The notes under the pieces: model-generated | Seen by the model: the letters and a program-made list of their open reading frames with translations, nothing else | Told to the model about the DNA's origin: nothing | Databases searched by the model: none | Translations under genes and position numbers: made by a program | From: Bacteroidales bacterium | GTDB taxonomy: Bacteria; Bacteroidota; Bacteroidia; Bacteroidales; BM520 | NCBI GenBank assembly: GCA_016285515.1 | Contig: JAEEQW010000002.1 | Location: 1-64,000 of the forward strand | DNA length: 64,000 bases | Reading direction: 5' to 3' | Shown: positions 24,766 through 34,830 of the stretch, piece after piece | How the letters are laid out: every line of letters starts with the position of its first letter | Position numbering within the stretch: position 1 is the stretch's first letter

Positions 24766-27700
24766 ATGAAAAGAATTTTACGCTTTGCCCTAGTGGCAAT
24801 TTCAATGTTGTTAAGTGTTGCAGTAAGTGCACAGGTGACAACATCAGGTATTTCTGGTAAAATCACCGGAAGTGACGGCACATTACCAGGAGCAACAATC
24901 GTTGTAAGACATGTTCCTTCAGGAACGACCTATGGAACAACATCCAACAGTGAAGGCCGTTTCAACCTTCAAGGATTACGTTCCGGTGGTCCTTACAGAG
25001 TTGATATTACTTTCGTAGGCTATCATCCTGCAACTTTTGAGAACGTAACTCTCAAATTGGGTGAAACTTATGTATTGAATGCAAATCTTAAACCGACAAA
25101 CGTAAAAATCAATGAAGTTGAAGTCGTTGCTATTCAAGAGAATTCAATTATGAATTCAGAAAAATCAGGTACATCCACCAATATCACCTCCGAGGAAATT
25201 GAGATGCTTCCTACCATTGAACGTAGCATTAACGACCTCGTAAAAATGACCCCTCAGTCAACAGGCATGGCTTTCGGCGGTCGTGACAGTCGTTACAACA
25301 ACTTCACAGTCGATGGTGCAGGTTTCAACAACAATTTTGGTCTGAGCAGCGATCTTCCTGGTGGCAGCAATGGTCCTATAAGCATTGATGCTCTTGAGCA
25401 AATCAGTGTCAACATCGCTCCTTATGACGTTCGTCAGTCACGTTTCACAGGTGCTGCCATCAATGCCATCACAAAATCCGGTACAAATGAAATTAAGGGA
25501 AGCGTTTACACTTTCCAACAATTCCCTGGCTTACACGGTTACAAGGTTGCTGGCGACTCTGTGGCAAACGCAGTCAACATCAGTTCACAGACATACGGCT
25601 TAAGCATTGGCGGTCCTCTCGTTAAGAACAAATTATTCTTCTTCATAAACGGTGAATACTCTCCTATGGTAAATGCAGGTCCATCATGGAAACCATACGA
25701 AGGTGACGATCCAAATTTCGACGGTGATCAGACCACCAACACTTCACGTACAACTGTAGCTGACCTTGCAAGGGTTAAACAATATCTTTTGGAAAAATAC
25801 AACTACGACCCAGGCGAATATGGTCAGGGCGGATGGTCAACTTTCAACGACTACAATTACAAGATTATGGCTCGTTTGGACTGGAATATCAACCGTAACA
25901 ACAAGTTAATGTTCCGTTTCAACAAGGTTCAGAACTCCGTCATGAACCTCACCAATGCAAGCTCCTGCCCTTCAGGACTTTATCGTGACAGAAACTACAG
26001 CCGTATGGGTGTCTATTCAATTGCATTCAGCAATAACTTCTACAGAATGAACAATAACGTCACATCATTTGCATTAGATTGGAACTCACGCATCAGCGAC
26101 AGAGTTTCCAATCAGTTACTTGCTTCATACAATATGATTGGTGACCAGCGTTCAACCCCATCATCAACAGTTTTCCCACACGTTGATATTTTCAAAGACG
26201 GACATCAATACATGTCATTCGGTACTGAACTTTTCTCATATCACAATGAAGTCATCAACAATACTGCTGACATTATCGACAATGTAACCATTGACCTCGG
26301 TAATCATACTATTACAGCAGGTTTCGCTTTCGAATGGATGTATGTTCGTAACTCATATATTCGTGAAGGCACATCATACTATCGTTACGCAAGCGTTGAC
26401 GATTTCCTGAATAATGCAACACCTATAGGAATGGGTATTACCTATGGATACAATGGCAACGATGCTCCTGGCCAGATGCTCACATACGCACAAGAAAGCT
26501 TGTATGCACAGGACGAATGGAACATCACCGACAATTTCAAGTTGACATACGGTATTCGTTTAGAACTTCCTAACTATCTTGACAAGGACATGGTTAAGAA
26601 CAATGTTATTGACAGTATTGCAAGAGCAAATAATTTTGCAGGTGGTGAATGGAACACTGGAACATGGCCAAAATCAAATATTTCAGTCAACCCACGTTTA
26701 GGTTTCAACTGGGACATCAATGGTGACCGCAGTCTTCAGCTCCGTGGTGGAACAGGTATCTTCACTGGTGTCAACCCATTTGTATGGTTCACCAACCAGG
26801 TTGGTAGTGCGGCATTTGTACAATCTCCTGAAATGAGTTTTGACGAAGCTAAAATCGCATCAGAGCTCCCTGGCATAACATTCTATGAAAACTACAAAGA
26901 TCTTCTTGCACAATATCCTAACGTCTTCCCAACAACAGCAGATGCTGATTATCTTCCAACCGGCTCAACAATATGTCTTGTTGACAAAAACTTCAAGTTC
27001 CCGCAAGTATGGAGAAGCAATCTCGCTCTTGACGTTGAACTCCCATGGAACATGGTTCTCACTCTCGAAGCTCTCTACACTCGTGACGTTGTAGGCGTTA
27101 AACAGTTGAATGTCAACCAGACAGATTCCGATCTTAAGATGTTTGGTTCAGACAACCGAACAGTTTGGGAAGGCAGCCCTAATGTATCAAACGATATTGC
27201 CGCAGCAATGCTCTTCACCAATACCACAAAGAAAGGCTACTCAACTCAGCTGACAGCTCAACTCACCAAGAACATGACAAAGGGTTTCTCAGGTATGATA
27301 GCTTATACCTATTCTATTGCTAAGGACCTCACATCAAATCCTGGTTCAGCTGCTTACTCAGCATGGACATCAAGCACAGCTGTCAATTCTCTTAACGATG
27401 AAGAACTCGGATACAGCGTATTCTCTGTTCCTCACCGCGTTGTAGGTGACATTTCCTATCGTATCGACTATGCTAGGCATTTCGCAACAACAATTTCCCT
27501 CTACTATGAAGGTCAGCACAACGGTCGTATCAGCTACGTTTACAACGGCGACGTCAACGGCGACGGTATCAGCGCTGATTTGATATATGTTCCTAAGAGT
27601 GCTGATGAAATCAATTTCGTTGATATGGTTGACAAAGACGGTAACGTCCTTATGACAGCAAGCGCACAAGCAGATGTCTTCATGAACTATATCAACAACA

Positions 27701-28080
27701 ACAAGTACCTCAAATCACGCATGGGCGACTATGCTGAACGTTTCGGCGGTCTCCAGAGATGGGTCAACGAGTTCAATGTGAAACTTGCTCAAGACATCTA
27801 CACCACTTCCAGAACTGACCATCGCTATGGCATTCAGATTACAGCCGACATCCTCAACATTGCTAACATGATTAACAGCAATTGGGGTTGCTACTACACC
27901 AACAAATGGTTAAACTATCAGAATCTTGCTCTCCTCAATGTGGTTGACAAGGGCACAAGCACAACTGCTCCTACATACACACTGAGAAGCAATGACTTTG
28001 AAAAAGATGTTGAATGGACTCCTGCTAAGGTCGCTTCCAACTGCTGGGGCATCTTATTAGGTCTTCGTCTGATATTCTAA
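24766..28080 (+). CDS. Oar-like TonB-dependent outer membrane receptor
   Basis: 1104 residues. Signal peptide to about 22, a carboxypeptidase-regulatory-like beta domain (about 28-115: GISGKITGSDGTLPGATIVV), then a plug domain (about 130-240: EEIEMLPTIERSINDLVKMTPQS, FGGRDSRYNNFTVDGAG), then a large barrel ending in LGLRLIF with terminal Phe. The plug wording is that of the Oar branch rather than SusC proper, and no SusD gene follows. The ligand is unknown; Oar-type receptors have been tied to export or uptake of proteins and peptides, so a link to the upstream proteases is possible but unproven. A 215-base leader precedes it, in which I see no clear promoter. A strong terminator follows. Confidence 0.85.
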   Translation: MKRILRFALVAISMLLSVAVSAQVTTSGISGKITGSDGTLPGATIVVRHVPSGTTYGTTSNSEGRFNLQGLRSGGPYRVDITFVGYHPATFENVTLKLGETYVLNANLKPTNVKINEVEVVAIQENSIMNSEKSGTSTNITSEEIEMLPTIERSINDLVKMTPQSTGMAFGGRDSRYNNFTVDGAGFNNNFGLSSDLPGGSNGPISIDALEQISVNIAPYDVRQSRFTGAAINAITKSGTNEIKGSVYTFQQFPGLHGYKVAGDSVANAVNISSQTYGLSIGGPLVKNKLFFFINGEYSPMVNAGPSWKPYEGDDPNFDGDQTTNTSRTTVADLARVKQYLLEKYNYDPGEYGQGGWSTFNDYNYKIMARLDWNINRNNKLMFRFNKVQNSVMNLTNASSCPSGLYRDRNYSRMGVYSIAFSNNFYRMNNNVTSFALDWNSRISDRVSNQLLASYNMIGDQRSTPSSTVFPHVDIFKDGHQYMSFGTELFSYHNEVINNTADIIDNVTIDLGNHTITAGFAFEWMYVRNSYIREGTSYYRYASVDDFLNNATPIGMGITYGYNGNDAPGQMLTYAQESLYAQDEWNITDNFKLTYGIRLELPNYLDKDMVKNNVIDSIARANNFAGGEWNTGTWPKSNISVNPRLGFNWDINGDRSLQLRGGTGIFTGVNPFVWFTNQVGSAAFVQSPEMSFDEAKIASELPGITFYENYKDLLAQYPNVFPTTADADYLPTGSTICLVDKNFKFPQVWRSNLALDVELPWNMVLTLEALYTRDVVGVKQLNVNQTDSDLKMFGSDNRTVWEGSPNVSNDIAAAMLFTNTTKKGYSTQLTAQLTKNMTKGFSGMIAYTYSIAKDLTSNPGSAAYSAWTSSTAVNSLNDEELGYSVFSVPHRVVGDISYRIDYARHFATTISLYYEGQHNGRISYVYNGDVNGDGISADLIYVPKSADEINFVDMVDKDGNVLMTASAQADVFMNYINNNKYLKSRMGDYAERFGGLQRWVNEFNVKLAQDIYTTSRTDHRYGIQITADILNIANMINSNWGCYYTNKWLNYQNLALLNVVDKGTSTTAPTYTLRSNDFEKDVEWTPAKVASNCWGILLGLRLIF

Positions 28081-28100
28081 CTTTTATCATTGCATTATGA

Positions 28101-28138
28101 AAACGTGGGGATGATTATTCATCCCCACGTTTTTTTTT
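28101..28138 (+). terminator. Rho-independent terminator after the TonB receptor
   Basis: A perfect 14-base stem (28101-28114 with 28119-28132, core ACGTGGGGATGA) with a TTAT loop is followed by an unbroken T run to 28138. It isolates the receptor gene from the operon beginning at 28211. Confidence 0.9.
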
Positions 28139-28210
28139 GCTCAAAAATCAATTCATTAACGTAATTATTTTTATTTTCGCAGTTCGTTTAATTTCAAATA
28201 TAATTTCAAA

Positions 28211-28963
28211 ATGAAAAAGATAATTCTTACAGTTCTTGCAATACTCATATACAATATCGGCTTTGCGCAATATCCGTCTGTTTATGCAGTTACCACCTAT
28301 GAATTGATTTTTTCATCAGCCCAATATAATGTTTTTGACAGCAAAAGCGGCAACGTCCTGCGATTCTCCCCATGGTTCAATCTGGAGGAATCAGTGAACT
28401 TCGACATAAGGCGTGTTGTCGGATTCACCGCCGGAATATCAGTGAAAAACCTTGGTATCATCCATAAACTGAGTGACCCTTCCGCAATTGACCCGGAATT
28501 TGGAAACAAACCCATCAAGAAAGAATTCCGCTCATATAATATAGGTATCCCTGTAAGTTTCAAAATCGGCAACCTATCACAATTTTTCTTATACGGAGGT
28601 TATGAGTTCGAAATCCCAATCAACTTCAGGGAAAAAACTAATATAGATGGGGCTAAGACCAAATACGAAAGCGAATGGTTCAGCAACAAAACACCGAGAT
28701 ACATGCAATCGCTGTTTCTTGGTCTGAAGTTCCCGTATAATTTAGGTATAAAAGCCAAATACTACCTCACCAACTTCTTCGCAAACGATTGTGAGGACTA
28801 TGTACATGACTATCCTGCAATTCAATACAAAGATTTTGAGGCACGGCCTTTCTACTTGAGTCTGACCATTGATTTGTTCAACAAAATGGATACAAGAATT
28901 TCTATTCCATCACTGAACAGCAAAAGCAAAAAAAACAGTGAGCCGCAGTATTATTACGATTAA
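28211..28963 (+). CDS. Predicted outer membrane beta-barrel protein
   Basis: 250 residues. Signal peptide to about 19 (GFAQ). The rest shows alternating hydrophobic/polar strands with many aromatic residues, e.g. YNIGIPVSFKIGNLSQFFLYGGYEFEIPI and NLGIKAKYYLTNFF, as in small porin-like barrels. A final strand (YLSLTIDLF) is followed by a polar tail rather than ending the protein. No family is recognised. Only 2 bases separate its stop from the SLC12 fusion gene, so the two are almost certainly cotranscribed. A weak -7 (TATTTTCG) lies at 28172-28179. Confidence 0.6.
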   Translation: MKKIILTVLAILIYNIGFAQYPSVYAVTTYELIFSSAQYNVFDSKSGNVLRFSPWFNLEESVNFDIRRVVGFTAGISVKNLGIIHKLSDPSAIDPEFGNKPIKKEFRSYNIGIPVSFKIGNLSQFFLYGGYEFEIPINFREKTNIDGAKTKYESEWFSNKTPRYMQSLFLGLKFPYNLGIKAKYYLTNFFANDCEDYVHDYPAIQYKDFEARPFYLSLTIDLFNKMDTRISIPSLNSKSKKNSEPQYYYD

Positions 28964-28965
28964 TA

Positions 28966-31900
28966 ATGACAACACACAACAACAGTAAATTAGGCACCAC
29001 ATCAGGAGTATTTCTTCCATCGCTTCTGACCATCGTCGGGGCAATTATGTTCCTGCGATTGGGTTGGATAATCCAGCATGGCGGGCTGATGCAGTCAATT
29101 TGGATAGTCATCACTGTCTTCGCAATATCCCTGATTACAGGATGTTGCCTTTCGTCAATTGCAACCGACAAGAAGATACAGAATGACGGCATATATCATA
29201 TACTTTCGAGAAGTCTTGGGCTGCCGATGGGAAGCACCATCTGCATTATGATGACACTTGCCTTGATTTTCAGTGCCGCATTGCAGATAATAGGCATATC
29301 AGAATCCCTGCTCGACATTTCCAAAGCAAGCAATTTCCTTCATATTGCACCATCAGCCGCATCATACAGAATTATCGGTTCGATATTGTTACTACCTGTC
29401 TTCGCATTGGTGATGATATCCCGTAAATCCACATTCATTCAGAAATTCAAATATGTGGTCGGCCTCACCATCATCCTTGCAACCATTTCCGTCATAGCCG
29501 GTTTATTTACAAAAGAAGACATTCATCCTCTTGTACCAAGTACAGGAACCGCATCCGACGGTCACTCATGGATTTATATTTTCAGCATATTTTTCCCTGC
29601 ATTATCAGGTTTTGCCACCGGTCTCGCCAATTCAACAGGTTTGAAGAACGCAAAGAAATCCATTCCGAGAGGGATTATTTTCGCAATAATCACAAGTACC
29701 GTCATATATCTTTCAGTAATAATACTGCTTGCGTATGAAGTCAAACCCGACATCCTCAAGACAACCAATTATCTTCCTTCGATATCATGGAATGCCACGA
29801 TAACATTTATATGCTGCTGGATATCACTTGTTTTCATAGCCATAAATGCTCTTACAATCGGATCCGACATAATTCTATCCATGGCTCGTGACAAGGTGCT
29901 GCCAGAGTTCTTCGCCCATTCCTCTGACCATTCTGACAAGCCGGTCATCCACATAGCAATCATATTTGTCCTCACCGAATGTGCAATACTCATCGGTGAT
30001 TTCAACACCTTGGCACGAATAACATCATTTTTCCTGCTTGTTTCATACGCGCTCATCAATCTTGCGCTGATGCTTGAGAAATGGACGAACCCGGATTTCC
30101 GTCCCACATTCAATGTCAGCAAATATATAGGTCTCATCGGATTGTTTATATGCAGTATTGCCTTATACGACATTAATCGCTACGGGATGTTAGGAACAGT
30201 AATTGCCGTAATTCTGCTCTACTTTTTCATCAGACGCAAAAAACTTCTGCTCGAATATGATGATATATGGCAAAACGTACTTCTCGCCATCACAAAAACA
30301 TCTATTTCAAGAATAAACAAAAGAAAACTCGAAAACAGAACGTGGCAGCCCAATATCATCGTTTTCAGCGGTGACAAAGACCAGCGGCCGTATCTTGTAG
30401 ATTTCGGAAAATGGATTGCAGGCAAACATGGATTTGTAAGCAACTTCAACATCACAACATCAAAAGAAAAAAAGAACGCATACAAAAACTCACGTCGTGA
30501 CAGCAATGTCATTGAAAACAAAATATTTCCGTCAAACGACATATACAGCGGAATAGAGACCGTGGCAAGTGTATATGGATTTGCCGGGATCGAACCCAAC
30601 ACCGTATTGTTAGGGTTCAACAGCACCGCCAAGAATCGCGAGAGATACATAACCCTGCTTGCCAACATATCCAAACTCGACAAAAATATCCTTCTCATCC
30701 ATTACAACGAAGACAACGGCTATGGAAACAAGAAGAATTTCGACGTTTGGGTTACTCCGGGAGAAAGAGACAGCCTGTTCGCGCTCAATGTAATCAAGCT
30801 TATTAGCAATTCAACCGAATGGTCACAATGCTCGCTCAGAATCAAAGTGGTGAACAGCAACAATTCCTCATACAATCTTGTGTATAACAAAGTTGAGGAA
30901 ATAATGGCACAACTTCGAATAAGCGGTGAAATCCTAATCATCAACAACGAACTTGAAGACAAGCCGGTAAAAGACTTAATCGCCTCACATTCGACCGATG
31001 CAGATGTCATCTTCATTGCCGTACCCCCTAACGGAAACTATAACGAGAAATACGACTACATGTCCAACCTCTCGCAAATCGACAAGACTATCATATTCGT
31101 CAAGGCCTCAACCGAGTTCCAGTCAATAGGTAACCTCGACATCATCACCAAACAGCTGTTGCAACCCGAACAGACAACAATCACAGAACAGGATGTCGAA
31201 CTGCAACTGCCTATACGTCAGGAAGCCGCATCATTCTTCGTTGACCTTGACAAACAGGTCCAAACAGCCATAGACAAATCATTGAACAACCGTTTTGACC
31301 TGATTTCCAAATATTTCAAAACCAATATCGAGTACATACTCCAAACTGTAAAAAACAACTACGTTCAGACAAATTCCCCGGGGAGATTCCGTCACATCGC
31401 ACATATATCAGGAAAAACCATCAAACAAAAGTTTGTGGAATTCATCAAAAACATACTGCCCGAAATACACAATCTTATTTTAGGCAGCAGTAGGGATTTC
31501 CTCAACGAAATGTCAACAATATGTGCTTCTGTACCTAAAACATTCACAGTATTTTACGAAGAAAATCTATCATATCCTTCCAATAACGACACTCACGACA
31601 TCATCAAATTCAAGAAGAAACTCGCACGTTATTTCAAACACAACAGAGAAGGATTCTACCCTTACGAAGTCAAAATCGACAAGTTCATAACCAACAGGTT
31701 GGATGCCATGTACAACGAAATGATGACCAAAGCATTCGACCAATTCAAGGATTATTGTCTTTCGTATTATTTCAATGTCAACAACATAATCAATTCCATT
31801 GATGACGCCAATGCAATAATAAACGGTTCCTGCAACCTTGAAGGCTTCAATTTCGATGAGGCAGTTGAGAACATATATTCTCACATTGAGACATCCAATG

Positions 31901-34005
31901 ACAAAAACAACAAGACAGTCAATGAGATAAAGAACACTCTTAAGGCTATAAAGAACAAATATTTTGATGAAATACGCAATTATTTTGACGTTCTCAACTT
32001 CGGTGAAATCAAAGTCAAATCCAATGCTGTTAACTGTAACAGCTGTTCAGACGCAGTAACTGACAAATTCGACAGCCTCAGCACAATACTGCCGGCATTG
32101 TTTAACAGACTGGTACTCAACGCCGACCTCACAATCTTCAAAATAAAACTCAAGAGCTATTGTTCTGAAACGCTATCCATCATAACTGATTTCATCAACA
32201 ACAAAGTCATCCCGTTCCATGAGGCATTCATCAGCGAAATCCAGGAAAACAAAAACTTAGAGCTCGTTGAGACGTCCTCCGAATATGACATGAAATCTGA
32301 CATGTTCTCACATCTCAGTGAAATCAACGACAAAATAAACAAGAGTATTCTTCGTTTTCCATCCGAAATAACAATTCTCGACAATCAGGCAGTGGCATGC
32401 CTTGGGGATGAAAACATTCACTCAGTGCATTCATCCAACTTCGCTGCATCGCGACTGCTTGACAATTCAGTGCTCTACTATTATTCCAACAACTTAAAGA
32501 AACAGCTCAACCTCCTCAGTTCCAAAGTTGACATTTCACTCGACAAGCACAAAGACATCATCACACAGCTGTCATTCACCAACGAAGACAATGAAGAGCA
32601 GAAAGATGCCATCATTCTTAACATCTACAATCTGATAATTGACCTCAAAAAATCGCTGAACGAAACATGCCACGAAATACAGTCAACTGAAACCATTACT
32701 GACGAACAACTGCAAATCGAACAGTTCATTGACTCTTCCCACAATCTGCACAACATCATCAGCACTAACATCAACGATAAGAAAAAGGAGACAATTCTTT
32801 CACTGCGTGAAAAGATATCCGTTTCATTCCACAAGACACTGTCGAAAATCTTCTATCGCCAGAACTCAAGCCTCAAATTTGCCAAGAATCTCCAGCAGAG
32901 AAATTCCGACAATGAACTTCTGAAACTTTATATCAATGCAACCAACAAAATATCGCTGAAGCCTGAAGTTGACCAGACACTCCCATACTCCTACAAACAG
33001 TTATTCATCAATAACCAGCAGTACAACAAGGAATTATGGGTCGGAAGAGTCAGGGAAACAAACGACTTCAACGTTCTGCTGAGTCAGTACAACAGTCTGA
33101 AAGCAGGAGCGATTATGGTTACTGGAGGCATAGGCTCAGGCAAAACCTTCTTCTCTTATCACGTTGCCAAGACAGCATTTCCGGACCAGCAGATATTCAC
33201 CATAAAATCCGTCACCGGCGGAAGTGCATCTGTCAGCAAGTTCGAGACTTCATTCCTCAGAGCCATCGAAATGCAGAATATATCTTTATTCAAGGCTATC
33301 CGCGAAATTCCTAAAGGCTCCATTTTCATCCTCGACAATATCGAACAATGGTGGCACCGCGGTGACAAAGGCAATGATGTGATAAAACTAATCATCGACT
33401 TGGTAAACAAATACAGTGAAAACTATCTGTTTATTTTGAATTCAAACACTGAAGGCCTTAACGCTCTGCAACTTACCACCAACATACGAGATATAATAAT
33501 CGGTACTGTCCATCTGCTTCCGTTCAGCGCTGAAGAAATCGAAGCCATCATCACAAGACGTCATAAGGCAGGAAACATGCATATATGCATTGACAACAAG
33601 AATGAAAAACTTCTGCGTCCATGGCACTATGCACAACTGTTCCTGCAATATGACAAATTAACGGCTGGCAACATCAAATCAGCCTTGAGCACATGGCTCG
33701 CATGTATCGACAAAGTTGAAAACGATACCATATTCATACATCATCCTGAGGCTCCGAACTCATTGCCGTTCAATGAATTAACAAAACAACAGATTATATT
33801 TCTCGTACAGTTCATAATACATAACAATATGTCATACGAAAGGATGCAGGCAATTTACAATCGCCCGATATCAAGTCTGAAACAGGATGTCAACGTGCTT
33901 ATTAGGTTAAGGCTTCTTGAAAAGAAGAGCGAAAATGTTATCGGAATAAACAATATCCTATATCCATTTATTATTGAGGAACTTAACAACATAGAAATGA
34001 TTTAA
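28966..34005 (+). CDS. SLC12-type cation-chloride cotransporter fused to a large C-terminal P-loop ATPase region
   Basis: 1679 residues, no internal stop. Residues about 10-430 form ~12 membrane helices with SLC12 hallmarks: SGVFLPSLLTIVGAIMFLRLG at the start and FFPALSGFATGLANSTGLK in the middle. Residues about 455-735 match the cytoplasmic C-terminal domain of SLC12 proteins (IIVFSGDKDQRPYLVDF, FDVWVTPGERDS, ADVIFIAVPP). A further ~620 residues are helical, Asn/Lys-rich and unrecognised. Then comes a P-loop domain: Walker A GGIGSGKT at 1387-1394, Walker B FILDN with D1457, and a likely winged-helix tail. The transporter part probably moves Na/K with chloride; an ATPase on such a secondary carrier is unexpected. 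It could be a regulatory STAND/AAA-type switch. Followed 4 bases later by an MscS channel gene. Confidence 0.75.
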   Translation: MTTHNNSKLGTTSGVFLPSLLTIVGAIMFLRLGWIIQHGGLMQSIWIVITVFAISLITGCCLSSIATDKKIQNDGIYHILSRSLGLPMGSTICIMMTLALIFSAALQIIGISESLLDISKASNFLHIAPSAASYRIIGSILLLPVFALVMISRKSTFIQKFKYVVGLTIILATISVIAGLFTKEDIHPLVPSTGTASDGHSWIYIFSIFFPALSGFATGLANSTGLKNAKKSIPRGIIFAIITSTVIYLSVIILLAYEVKPDILKTTNYLPSISWNATITFICCWISLVFIAINALTIGSDIILSMARDKVLPEFFAHSSDHSDKPVIHIAIIFVLTECAILIGDFNTLARITSFFLLVSYALINLALMLEKWTNPDFRPTFNVSKYIGLIGLFICSIALYDINRYGMLGTVIAVILLYFFIRRKKLLLEYDDIWQNVLLAITKTSISRINKRKLENRTWQPNIIVFSGDKDQRPYLVDFGKWIAGKHGFVSNFNITTSKEKKNAYKNSRRDSNVIENKIFPSNDIYSGIETVASVYGFAGIEPNTVLLGFNSTAKNRERYITLLANISKLDKNILLIHYNEDNGYGNKKNFDVWVTPGERDSLFALNVIKLISNSTEWSQCSLRIKVVNSNNSSYNLVYNKVEEIMAQLRISGEILIINNELEDKPVKDLIASHSTDADVIFIAVPPNGNYNEKYDYMSNLSQIDKTIIFVKASTEFQSIGNLDIITKQLLQPEQTTITEQDVELQLPIRQEAASFFVDLDKQVQTAIDKSLNNRFDLISKYFKTNIEYILQTVKNNYVQTNSPGRFRHIAHISGKTIKQKFVEFIKNILPEIHNLILGSSRDFLNEMSTICASVPKTFTVFYEENLSYPSNNDTHDIIKFKKKLARYFKHNREGFYPYEVKIDKFITNRLDAMYNEMMTKAFDQFKDYCLSYYFNVNNIINSIDDANAIINGSCNLEGFNFDEAVENIYSHIETSNDKNNKTVNEIKNTLKAIKNKYFDEIRNYFDVLNFGEIKVKSNAVNCNSCSDAVTDKFDSLSTILPALFNRLVLNADLTIFKIKLKSYCSETLSIITDFINNKVIPFHEAFISEIQENKNLELVETSSEYDMKSDMFSHLSEINDKINKSILRFPSEITILDNQAVACLGDENIHSVHSSNFAASRLLDNSVLYYYSNNLKKQLNLLSSKVDISLDKHKDIITQLSFTNEDNEEQKDAIILNIYNLIIDLKKSLNETCHEIQSTETITDEQLQIEQFIDSSHNLHNIISTNINDKKKETILSLREKISVSFHKTLSKIFYRQNSSLKFAKNLQQRNSDNELLKLYINATNKISLKPEVDQTLPYSYKQLFINNQQYNKELWVGRVRETNDFNVLLSQYNSLKAGAIMVTGGIGSGKTFFSYHVAKTAFPDQQIFTIKSVTGGSASVSKFETSFLRAIEMQNISLFKAIREIPKGSIFILDNIEQWWHRGDKGNDVIKLIIDLVNKYSENYLFILNSNTEGLNALQLTTNIRDIIIGTVHLLPFSAEEIEAIITRRHKAGNMHICIDNKNEKLLRPWHYAQLFLQYDKLTAGNIKSALSTWLACIDKVENDTIFIHHPEAPNSLPFNELTKQQIIFLVQFIIHNNMSYERMQAIYNRPISSLKQDVNVLIRLRLLEKKSENVIGINNILYPFIIEELNNIEMI

Positions 34006-34009
34006 CGTT

Positions 34010-34741
34010 ATGGAAGGGACTGAAATTCAATACAATCTGACGCAAACGATAATCATTATAATCGTTGTCACACTGATTCTTTTGCTCATACTGAGGCTGC
34101 TGAAATACATATTCCCGCTGCTTCCGCGTAAAGAACGCACCAGAGAATGGATAAAAAAGAATTTCGTTTATGCCGAAAGTATCATTTGGATGATTTACAT
34201 CGCCATCATCATTCCCTACCTGCACAAGACCAATATCATTTTTGAAATAATTGCAGTCTCCATCATCCTGATTGCAATCATATTGATAGGATATTATTTC
34301 GGAAGGGATTTCTTTGCCGGAATTGTGTTCAAGTTTGCCTATAAAATAAAGGAAGGTGACTTCATACAATACAAAGACACAGTCGGAAAAGTCAAAAAAC
34401 TCGGAATGCAGAACATTGAAATGGAATCAGATGACAACCGACTGATATTCATCCCATACACATCAGCCAAACGCGGTATCCTCAGCAAGATATTCAACAA
34501 TGAACAAAGTCTGACCTGCACTTTTTCATTCACCATTAACTCTCCAACCGTCAGCAAGGAAACGATTTCATCAATCAAAACGTATCTGTTATCCCACCCT
34601 TCTGTCTCCACGCAATACGAACCGATAATAAAATTCAATCAGGACGAAAAAATGAACACTTTGGTAACTGTTTCATTTACAACGCTTGACGAATCAATGG
34701 ATGACACCATAATAGAAAATGTTAAAAACAAATTCAAATAA
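34010..34741 (+). CDS. Small MscS-family mechanosensitive channel
   Basis: 243 residues. Hydrophobic helices at about 12-35, 50-70 and 75-95, then the MscS core: DFFAGIVFKFAYKIKEGDFIQ (pore helix and start of the beta domain), GKVKKLGMQNIEMES and IPYTSAKRGILSK. The C-terminal alpha/beta part is short. MscS channels release solutes when membrane tension rises after osmotic downshock. The pore helix is less Gly/Ala-rich than in E. coli MscS, so conductance may differ. It starts 4 bases after the SLC12 fusion and is the last gene of that operon. Confidence 0.78.
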   Translation: MEGTEIQYNLTQTIIIIIVVTLILLLILRLLKYIFPLLPRKERTREWIKKNFVYAESIIWMIYIAIIIPYLHKTNIIFEIIAVSIILIAIILIGYYFGRDFFAGIVFKFAYKIKEGDFIQYKDTVGKVKKLGMQNIEMESDDNRLIFIPYTSAKRGILSKIFNNEQSLTCTFSFTINSPTVSKETISSIKTYLLSHPSVSTQYEPIIKFNQDEKMNTLVTVSFTTLDESMDDTIIENVKNKFK

Positions 34742-34830
34742 TTCAGGTTTTCAAAACATATTAGCACGATTTTTGAGAAAAGAATTTACAAAGACAAGAT
34801 ATTATTAACAATTAATCTATTTATATCACT

